NCBI GenBank assembly: GCA_029378245.1
Contig: JARKIF010000004.1
Coordinates: 2,790,001-2,854,000 of the forward strand
Direction of reading: 5' to 3'
Length of the DNA stretch: 64,000 nucleotides
Source: Roridomyces roridus
Taxonomy: Eukaryota > Basidiomycota > Agaricomycetes > Agaricales > Mycenaceae
The notes beneath the pieces are model-generated. The model was not told where the DNA came from and ran no database searches. It saw nothing but the letters and a program-made list of their open reading frames with translations. The position numbers and the translations under genes were made by a program. Shown here piece by piece: positions 55,561-64,000 of the stretch; positions within the stretch are counted from its first letter, which is position 1; every line of letters starts with the position of its first letter.

Positions 55561-55920
55561 TTCGGGTGATGTTTTGAGACCATCAGAAGGCCTGAAAAAT
55601 GTGCCGAGAACAGCCGGCGCACTCAATGTTGCAAATATGCAGGATTTCTGGCTCGGCACGTACAAACCGGACAACCACGGACGAAAGAAGCTCGGGGAAG
55701 AATTACTAATATTTCTGCTGGATTACAGAGAAGATGATAAACCATGCCCGCTCCCCATTTGTGAAGAAGTTTCCATATGTCCGTCTTGATCCGGACCTTG
55801 GACTAGTATATAAAGGCCCGAGTTGTAGTCGGTAGGCAGTTCACTTTTGCCCACTTTTGTATAAGCATCTGTCCTCTCAATAAATCGTTACAACCTACTC
55901 TGCTCATCGAGTGCTACTGT
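55561..55920 (+). mobile_element. Probable LTR (promoter and poly(A) part)
   Basis: TATATAA at 55807-55813 in ACTAGTATATAAAGGCCCG, then AATAAA at 55879-55884 about 70 bp on. This TATA, short R region, AATAAA order with no coding frame is the layout of LTRs. Possible 5' end near TGTGCCGAG (55599); neither edge nor a target duplication could be fixed. Confidence 0.35.
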
Positions 55921-58005
55921 GTGCTCGCCGTCTGACGCCTAACCCCCTCTGATCACCGTCTGAACCGTTCCCGACCGCTTTTTCTCTGGTCATCGTCGGC
56001 CTCTGCGAAAAGGGTAATATTCTCTCACTGTCGTCTGATTTCTGTAAATCCCAGCCCGTCTCTGTTGGTTGGAGTTTCTCGGCAAACTCGGCCATAGCCT
56101 CCGTATTCCTGCCGAAACCGTTCGTCAGCCGTCTCCGTCTCATATCCCGCATATCCGTGTCTGCGTACCTCTGATCGCCCAAACTCACATTATTTCCCAC
56201 TCGTTCGATTTCTGTGGCCAACGTCAAGCCTGAACGGATCTCGAATAGTATAAATTTACATTGTCACACCAGCCGACAATGATTTGATGTAGAGTTGATA
56301 TGGTGTTCCTGTACACAGTTTAAATATCTCATGAACAGCACATCGGCAGCCTGTGCTCCACCAGAATAAAATGGTCCTCTATATGTAGGCTACTCAGGAA
56401 AATTATGCCGAAGGTGTTGTGTGCACTTTCAGGTCCTTATTTCGATGATTTCTTGTAGGGCTCAAATCAGATCAGAGATTTTGATTGAGTTGAACACTAT
56501 CGCAATGCCACACCCATATCTCAACTGCTCATGTAACAGTAGGATGGTTGATTCGTCGGAAAATGATATCCGTCTCAATTAGCAGTTTGATGCCAGCCAA
56601 ATGCCATAGGCTGCCTGCGGAATGGCCACCTCCAACAGAAATGAAAAGAAATTGGAGTTGCATCGGTAGACGACCAACAAGTCGACATCGCTGCAAGGAT
56701 CATGATGATTTGATCTCAGCCTGATCGTGCGATTTGATGTCACTTTCTCGCCGAATCAGTTGGAAGATTGCAATCAGCGCATTTTTCATTTTTCACGAGC
56801 TCCGACGACTCTGGGGAACTCAAATATACAATATCGGCCGTGCCGATGGTCTGGGGGATGTGCCAGATAAAATCTGTACAGGAGCACGAAAACGAGGGAC
56901 AAGACGAGGATCTCGGGTACCGAAAAGCGATGTTCCGGGACATTATGTACTTGTGCATTGGGATCCCCCGGCCATCAGAAATTCTTCTGTTCCCGCGACT
57001 CGATGCCGTATCACCGATCAAATGCCCAAGTTCAACCTCTGCGCACATGAAAAACCACGTCGAATCGGGCGTGCATCTACTTCAAACCTGACCCGCATAA
57101 CTCACCTTGCCTTGCGTCCCGATCCATCCTGTCTCGTCACCTCGTACTACCCCAATCGCATGCTCAACAACTTCCTTGAAGTTCCCGCTTAGCCTGGACT
57201 CCGGGAAAATAAGTGGATGAGTCAATTCAGGAACGGCGGGAGAACCGCATATCCATTGGCTGCAAGCTCCGCCATCCGATCTTGTGCCGGCTTCCCGCTC
57301 CAGCGGGCTTCCGACGAACATGGATGATGGGAAGCGATACAATAGTTGAGTCATTTCACCAGACTTGATATGGTTGGCAGGGCGGAGTTCACCTCGGATT
57401 TGACATGAGAGGATCATTAAATGAGGACAAGTCCACATGCGAGGCCCAGCGGTGTTCAACGCAAAGCATTGATGAGCGTGTGTTGTCACTGGAGTGACGT
57501 GATGCATGCCTTTTTGCTCACACCACCATCGACAGCCACTCGGATTGCACACCAGCATCCAGCGTTCCCTTCGAATACGCACCGAACCACACAACTTCAT
57601 TTTGTTCTCTGCTTCATCATACCCAACGCCATCAAGCCGATGCTCATTCTTCACATTGTGCTGCGTTAAAGTGGTGAGAAAATAATATGTACGTGGGAAC
57701 GCACCTGATTCCGTTCCCAAACAGTGACTCGACTTGAATCGCGACCTCCGCGCGAGTCGTTGGCAGCCAGTGCAGAACAAAAACAGAATCCAAACCGAGT
57801 CACCTTCAAGCTGACTTTCCCGTCAGAAGCGGGGAGGTCTCAATTCTGTCCGACTCGGACAGAAGCTGATGCATCCGGACCCGGGTTCGGGTGGCCAAAC
57901 TGGTAGCGCTCGCGCAAGACAACATTGTGAATCTCCTGTTTTTGCCGAACAGTTTAAAAAGAGAGACAAGTTGCCCCGACTCTCCAAGTTCCTCGACCAA
58001 CCAAG
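55921..58005. other. Intergenic or decayed retroelement DNA
   Basis: Continues from the LTR-like sequence. A 232 aa reverse-strand frame (57082-57780) and a forward frame (56734-57192) are open but have no domain and antisense each other. The last 60 bp hold TTTAAAAA (57950) as a weak TATA candidate for the chitinase. Confidence 0.35.
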
Positions 58006-59092
58006 ATGATCACGGCCAGCATCCTAGCAGCAGCAGCAGCTCTTGTGGGCGGCGTCAGCCAAGTTATGGCGTACAATCCGTCCTGCGCTGACAACGTTCG
58101 TCCCAGTCTCCTCATTGCTTGATATACGACTGAACGTCGTCGACTAGCTGGCGGTTTACTGGGGTGGGTTGATCGTAACTACGCCCCTCTGCTCTCGCTG
58201 ACCTTGCGCATCTAGGGCAAAACTCTATCGGCGGCCAACAAAGTCTGGCAGCCTACTGTCAAGATTCCACCATCAACGCCATTCAAATTGCGTTGAGTTT
58301 GATTCCTTTGTGTTTGGCGCATCAAATTGACCCTGGTTAGATTCCTGGACGTCTTCTTCTCCACAGGCGGGCTCCCTGAGATCAACCTGGCCAATGTAAA
58401 GCCTCGCCGACGTACCTTGAACCCTACTGAACTCGACACAGACGTGCGGGACCGGAAATGGCGTCTTCCCCGGCACCAACCTCGCCAACTGTCAATTCTT
58501 GGCCTCCGACATTCAAACCTGCCAACAGGCCGGGAAAATTGTTACCATCTCCTTAGGGGGGCAAACCGGCTCCGACTCATTCACCAGCGACGCACAAGGT
58601 ACCGCCTTTGCCAACACAGTGTGGAATCTCTTCCTCGGCGGGACCAGCTCCACACGTCCGTTTGGCTCTGCGATCCTCGACGGTGTCGATTTAGATATTG
58701 AAATTGGCGCTCCGACTGGGTTTGCCGCGTTTGTGAACCAGATCCGCGCGCTTTCCGCCGGTGCCAACAAACAGTGCGCGAACACGAACTGAACATCAAA
58801 CTGACATACACTGATAGCTTGAAAGATACTTCGTTACAGCGGCTCCGCAGTGTCCTTTCCCAGACGCCCATCTAGGAGACGCATTGAACGCCGCCAATTA
58901 TGATGCGATCTATGTGCAATTCTACAACAACGTCTGGTACATCCGTCCTTGCAGTTCACAGCGGATTTGGCTGACACATAAACTCTTCCCAGTGGAGTTA
59001 GTACCCCCTCTGTGAGTGCTCAATTCATTTGCCTTGGTCAAATATTGTACTCTAGCTGATTGCTTGACCAGACATTCAATTTCGGAACCTGG

Positions 59093-60438
59093 TGAAATGC
59101 TGAGTGTGCGTTCAACCCTAAAACCAAAAACAAAACAATAACCCTATTTGAGAGGGAGTTCTGATACTGGTCGTGATCGAAACGTGTGCTGGCAAGTATG
59201 TTGTGTTCGGGGGTTCGGGCTGCCGTATAGAGCCTGTGCGAATTCAGAGATAAATCGAAGTGTGTGATGGCGGGTGTGTGATGGTTGTGATGGGTAGAGT
59301 CGAGAGCGTTACTGTGTTGTCGTCGTCGTTGTCCTGTAAACCTAAAACCTAATCCTAATCCGTTCCGTAGCCGTTCCAAATCTGTTTCGTTCCGTTCCCG
59401 TAAGTTCCCGTATCCGTAAGTTCCCTGTCGTTGTCCGATTCCGTCCGTAACCAAGTTCCCTTGTGAGAGCGATTTATTACACCCCAAAAGTGGGGGGCGA
59501 AGCTTCCTACTACAAAATTTCCTGGGTCCTTATATACCCCTAGTGTTTGGTCCCTACAAATATGCACCCACCAGGCTAAACTTGCAATTTAAAATCCTTC
59601 GTAACCACGTCCCTGTTCCTATTCCAGCCAAATCCATCCCAATCAAGCATTCAGAAACGCTGAAACGCCCAATGTTTGAATATTTTATTGCGCGGGCCCG
59701 AGAGAACAATAGCTTGCTATTGTCTCGATAATTATTTTGCGTGAGTCATTGAGCCCCTGGGCCCGAGTCATCCTGTTGTGTGGTTCTTGTGCTTCCAGAA
59801 CACGTCCACTGCCCCAAAACGCGTCTTATCGTCAAGATTGTGCTTCTCATCTGTCTGTTGCTACCTGCACAGGCTGCACCAAGTCATCTTTGTGGCTCCA
59901 CCCATTGTTCTCCGTTGCCAGAAGTCCTCCCAACATGACTGGAGCATGACTCGACCATAGAGTTGAGGATGCGAGTTGAACGCGACGCGTTTGATCGTCA
60001 AGTTACGCGTGACTCGTGCCAGGCATGTGACTCCGGATGCCGTCAGCACAGCCTCGGCCTTGCTTCTTCTCCACCACTTCCTCGACCCTCCGTTGCTCCT
60101 GGCCACACCGCTCCTTTCTGACTCGACCCATCATCTCCACGGCCTCCTGCCTAGTTCAACTCTTGCCATGACTCGTCCTCCATCCACTCTCCGTCCGTCT
60201 TGACTTGAGCTCGCCGTCGACTTCTCTGTCAGCCCCTCGTTTCAGGTATGACACCTTCTAGTTGCCTTTCCTGGTTCATTGTTCCCTTGATCAGAACAAG
60301 TCCGCCTCGTGCGCAACATGTCCGCGGAATTGCCACTTGTCCGGATCTATGCATCTCGAACGCCGTCTGATGCGCCATCAGGTGCGCTCGATGCCTGTAA
60401 GTCGCCGTTTCTATCGTGCTCCGTTCGCCCGCTCAACA
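59093..60438 (-). mobile_element. 1,346 bp LTR-like insertion in a chitinase exon
   Basis: The chitinase frame is cut between FGTW and DTWAK. CTGG occurs at 59089-59092 and again at 60439-60442, and the insert starts TG and ends CA (TGAAATGC...CTCAACA). In reverse orientation it holds a TATATA box (59531-59536), AATAAA about 65 bp later (about 59472), and repeats of GTAAGTTCCCGTA-type motifs (59395-59425). This suggests a long solo LTR or a non-autonomous retroelement inserted with a 4 bp duplication. No pol motif is present. Confidence 0.75.
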
Positions 60439-60817
60439 CTGGGACACCTGGGCCAAGACCGTCTCTCCCAACAAGAACGTCAAAATCTACATCGGTGCCC
60501 CGGCAGCCCCAAAGGCCGGTGGTGGATACATCGACGCTGGGACCTTGGGTGCGCTGGCCGTTTCGACGCGTTCGCAGTTCTCCAGCTTCGGTGGGGTCAT
60601 GCTTTGGTGAGTCAAGTGCTGAAATTGCTCCACAAATGCCGGTGTTCATTCTTTGATAGGGACGCGGCAGCAGCATTCTGTCTGTGAAATCACAAGGAAT
60701 CGGTGCTGCAGAACTGAACGTCTTTTTTTAGCGAACGGGCGGTACGATCAACAGGTCAAATCTATCATCAACAACAACTGTGCTGCGAACTCCAGTGGCA
60801 CCAATCCTCCTCCCAGC

Positions 60818-62147
60818 TGCTCTCAGACATACACTGTCGTCAGTGGTGATACGTGCGCTGGAATTGAAGCCAAGACGGGAGTATCAGACGCCACACTGCG
60901 CTCGTTGAACTCCGAAATCAACAGCGCCTGTTCGAGTAAGTCTTATTCTATACTGAAATTGATTAATTGACTGGGCCAAGATCTCCAGGTCGGCCAACAA
61001 CTCTGCGTTAGCGGTGGATCGCCCTCCAGTAGTTGCACGCAGACCTACACTGTGGTTAGCGGCGACACTTGTGCAGTTATCGAGAGCAAGAACGGAATCT
61101 CTGATGCCACGCTGCACTCTTTGAACCCCACAATCAACAGTGCTTGCTCCAGTACGTGTGTACCGCCAACATCGGGGATGCGTTCAACTCAACCATCTTA
61201 CAGATCTCCAAGTCGGCCAACAACTCTGCGTCAGTAGCTCATCCACTAGCCCTCCCAGTGGTTGCTCTGGTCAGACGTACACCGTCGTGAGCGGTGACAC
61301 ATGCGCAACTGTGGAGTCCAAGAACGGCATTTCCGACGCAACGCTACACTCGTTGAATCCTTCCATTAACAGCGCCTGCTCGAGTGAGTGAAGATCCCAT
61401 CCTCGTTCGAGTCTGAATATTAATTTCCACCTTTCTGCAGATCTCCAAGTCGGTCAACAACTCTGTGTTAACGGCGGAACCACTACCAACCCTCCTGGTG
61501 ATTGCTCTGGTCAGACGTACACCGTCGTGAGCGGTGACACATGTACAAGTATCGAGAGCAAGAACGGCATTTCCGACGCAACACTGCACTCGTTGAATCC
61601 TTCCATCAACAGCGCCTGCTCGAGTGAGTGAAGATTCAATCCTTCTTGGAGTCTGAATATTAATTCCCACCTTTCTGCAGACCTCCAGGTCGGCCAACAA
61701 CTCTGCGTCAGCGGCGGAACCACCACCTGCACAAAGTCTTACACCGTCGTTAGCGGCGATACGTGCGTCTCTGTGGAGTCCAAGAACGGGATCTCCGACG
61801 CGACGTTGCACTCGTTGAACCCTTCCATCAATAGTGCTTGTTCAAGTGCGTTTTTATCCTCCCTTCATTAGTCATTCACTCACGTTTGTGATTCACAGAC
61901 CTCCAAGTCGGCCAGAATCTCTGCGTGAGCGGGGGATCCGGTAGCTGCGCACAGTCGTATACCGTGGCATCAGGTGATACCTGCGTGGCAATCGAGTCCC
62001 GATTCGGCATCTCTGATGCGACGCTCCACTCTTTGAACCCTTCCGTGAACAGCGCCTGTTCGAGTACGTTCTCATCACTAAGACTGAAATGATACTGATT
62101 AATTTGGCCCCACAGACCTTCAGGTGGGGCAACAATTGTGTGTGTAG
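60818..62147 (+). repeat. Tandem array of six LysM-coding units
   Basis: Six units of about 215-245 bp, each with one LysM and one intron of about 50-60 bp in phase. Units 3 to 5 are the most alike (SKNGISDATLHSLNPSINSA identical), even in intron sequence: the introns after units 3 and 4 (61386-61440 and 61626-61680) are almost the same, which points to recent unit duplication. Confidence 0.85.
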
Positions 62148-62939
62148 AGTAACGGAGGAGCAGGGGAGAGTACAATTAGATTTCAGGTTCTTTTACAATA
62201 TAATGGGTTCTTTTGGTTCAGTGAAAATGATCAAGCATATCGACAGCCCGCACGACTCGTGTTATGATGTTCGAGTCGACGACGGATTAGCGCCCTCGAG
62301 CGCTACAGTCTCGTTCTTCGCTATCATTTATCGTTTCATCGAGTGGTACGGGTCTACGAGATTGTCGGCCAGAGAGTCGGTAGGTCAACTATTTTGTTGG
62401 CGCTAGGCGCTAAGCCAGACCATCATCCAGGTTGAATGTTCCGATTCGAATTACCTGAATTCTGAGATTCCTGTCGACGTCGGGGTAAGTTTATAATGCC
62501 TCAACGGTCACCGCCCTTCACCTGTTCCGTGTCCCCTCAACGCCTTATTAATCCATTGGCCACGTCTTTGAATAAAGGATGCCCACGAAGAATGTAGCAC
62601 GTATTTCAAGTTCCACCGGCACGCATAATGCACCTGCACAGCACATGCCATCCGTGCGATCCATAAATCTGGCGAATCCCACGTCTTTTTGAATGCGCGC
62701 CGGCCCTACGTCCAAAGTCATCAAGACAGTGGCGAATTCGACCGAAGTCTATACAACTACATGTTTCCATCGTCAGTAGGACTAGTAGAGTCTGACCCGA
62801 CACTACGACCGAAGCACATTTCAAGCCATCACTCTGGTTGTATCTCTCGCGCAAGGTTCTCTGGCCTGAACAGACATTCAACAAGTCTGGTAAGCTACTA
62901 ACAAATCGATACTGGTATCGTGCGCCCTAACCCCGTCCT
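62148..62939. other. 3' region of chitinase and non-coding part of the duplication
   Basis: From 62241 it matches 50799 onward. The conserved non-coding block GGATTAGCGCCCTCGAGCGC (62284) is shared. No gene is supported. Confidence 0.5.
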
Positions 62940-64000
62940 TCATTCATAAATATTGATCGAGTTGAACTGGAAATACGCCCCCGCGAAGGCTCGCGGATTC
63001 TGGTCCACGTAGCCTGCCAGCCGTCATATATATTGTCCAATGATGGAAAGGAGGCGACGTACTGGTGCAAGTGGATGGACAGCCCGAGGAAGAATAGACG
63101 CTTCCGGCCCAATCGCCGCAGAAAGTCAAATTGATGACAATGTTATTCGCAGCGAAGAATTTTGAGATGTTGCAGCTCGTGCTAGGGAAGGTAGCCGATG
63201 GGGTTCCCTGTTCGAACAGAAAAATTATGCCGGAGGGAAGGGTATATCATGGAAAATAACGTACCCAGAGACGAGTATCGACGGTCGACAAGCCTGTCCT
63301 CACGTCCAACGGAACGTTCAACGCGTTCCGAGACCAGAACCACACAGAGATGCCGCTATTGGTGCGTTCAAGCGCGTACCTGTGTCGTGTCAATTAGATA
63401 ATAGATGGACTTAAAAAGCCTGGCAGACACATACCATCCCCCTCCGTTCCTGTTGAACGCGGGCCCGTAGCTGGTCGCAGGCGTGAGTTTGACTCCACAC
63501 CCGCTGTTGAAGTTGACGGCTGTGTTGCAATCAAGCGAGAGGGATGTCCTGTAGCAAGGGAATTATAAACGGATGCGAACCGTAGATGGGAAAACTCACC
63601 CCGTCTCAGTCCTCGTAATCGGCATCGTGCAACCTGTGAAACCATGCGCGACTGAGAAAAGACGGCGAGTCAAACGGAAACTTACCGGGAGAAGTGTGCA
63701 GAGTGACTTGATTGGTGCCCTGGTCGTTCACGCCCTCGATGATGTCGACTTCGCCCTGCATCGTAATTAGAGGGGAGCACTTGATTCAAAAGTTCAAGAC
63801 CCACTCCTGCCGGCCAGTTCGGTCCAAGTTCCCAACTGAAACGTGGTTGATTATTCTTCGGAAGGAGAATTAGATTGGAACCACTCACAGCGCAGGCCAC
63901 GTCCTACAAATCACCACCGTCAGAGGATAGATCGGGCATTAGAGTCGCAGACTGACCCGCATCCTTGTGGCATATGAGCAATATCGAAGCTAGTCATCAT
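62241..64000. repeat. Segmental duplication, copy 2 (runs off the window)
   Basis: Matches 50799-52622 in the same orientation; the copy is cut by the window end. It keeps the empty site of the 297 bp insertion and contains extra short segments near 62350-62450 not found in copy 1. Confidence 0.85.
62940..64000 (-). CDS. GH16 beta-glucanase-like enzyme, copy 2 (5' end outside window)
   Basis: Close paralogue of the gene at 51268-53016, same strand and introns. It ends FQFNSINIYE with the stop at 62940, and contains LTFCGDWAGSVYSSSGCPST, the GEVDIIEGVNDQGTNQVTLH signature with both catalytic Glu (coded about 63735-63760), and PQGCG at the window edge. Small replacements occur, e.g. VWFWSRNALNVPLDVRTG where copy 1 has VWFRPQNALNLPLDVRTG, and DQNPRAF where copy 1 has DRNPQAF. 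The intron that carries the insertion in copy 1 is short here. The signal peptide and first exon are not visible. No frameshift was seen in the visible exons. Confidence 0.88.

Larger units (their letters stand above)
58006..62147 (+). pseudogene. GH18 class III chitinase with six LysM domains, split by a transposon
   Basis: Signal peptide MITASILAAAAALVGGVSQVMA. GH18 domain: [47 protein letters not shown], and [10 protein letters not shown], the DxxDxDxE catalytic motif with its Glu. Then [40 protein letters not shown] and FNFGTW. There the coding sequence breaks at 59092 and resumes at 60439 with DTWAKTVSPNKNVKIYIGAP and GGVMLWDAAAAFSNGRYDQQ. Six LysM modules follow (about 60818-62147), each YTVVSGDTC...GISDATLHSLNP..NSACSNLQVGQQLCV in form, each with an intron at the same codon before NLQVGQ. 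Without the insert it would be a secreted chitin-binding chitinase of about 620 aa. No acceptor AG sits at the right edge, so simple splicing would not restore the protein. Confidence 0.85.

Noticed and set aside
57082..57780. 232 aa open frame on the reverse strand
   Set aside because: No recognisable motif; composition like the surrounding non-coding DNA; overlaps other open frames.
1..64000. CRISPR array, rRNA, prokaryotic operon or phage features
   Set aside because: None seen; introns in all genes and in tRNAs show a eukaryotic nuclear sequence.

Overview
The window is nuclear DNA of a filamentous basidiomycete, most likely an agaricomycete; I cannot name the genus. The reasons are many 48-65 nt GT-AG introns per gene, tRNA genes with introns, and families typical of mushroom-forming fungi: DUF6533/DUF6534 membrane proteins, laccase, TEA/ATTS factor, F-box proteins, a DUF4185-like secreted protein, and GH3, GH16, GH18 and GH128 enzymes. 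Exon joins given here were worked out by eye from splice signals and reading-frame continuity.

Layout. 0-9 kb: a decayed DUF6534 gene, a 0.36 kb MITE, an intact DUF6534 gene, a small secreted Cys-rich protein gene with an in-frame stop, tRNA-Lys(CTT), an unidentified gene, a TEA/ATTS transcription factor and tRNA-Met(CAT). 9.3-11.7 kb: a laccase. 11.8-18.3 kb: gene-poor DNA with a 1.2 kb inverted-repeat element. 18.4-20.4 kb: a sugar transporter. 20.4-23.4 kb: AT-rich DNA with a probable LTR remnant. 23.4-30.4 kb: F-box protein, DUF4185-like secreted protein, short-chain dehydrogenase, Zn2Cys6 factor. 30.8-34.4 kb: two paralogous six-cysteine secreted mini-proteins on either side of a second DUF6534 gene. 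34.6-39.2 kb: epoxide-hydrolase-like enzyme and GH3 beta-glucosidase. 40.8-47.9 kb: DUF6533 membrane protein, glutathione S-transferase, DPBB-LysM-LysM secreted protein, third intact DUF6534 gene. 48.3-50.6 kb: an F-box pseudogene and a small unknown gene. 50.8-64 kb: two copies of a segment carrying a GH16 beta-glucanase, on either side of a GH18 chitinase with six LysM modules that is split by a 1.35 kb insertion.

How the genes fit together. The enzymes point to lignocellulose decay (laccase, beta-glucosidase, sugar uptake, GST and epoxide hydrolase detoxification) and to fungal cell-wall remodelling or defence (GH16, GH18-LysM, DPBB-LysM, a GH128 remnant). No operon-like arrangement is expected or seen. 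The most notable patterns are: DUF6534 seven-helix-type proteins that each lie beside a small secreted protein gene; a new-looking six-Cys peptide family; a transposon inside a chitinase exon with a 4 bp target duplication; and a 297 bp solo-LTR-like insertion in one GH16 copy whose empty site is preserved in the other copy.
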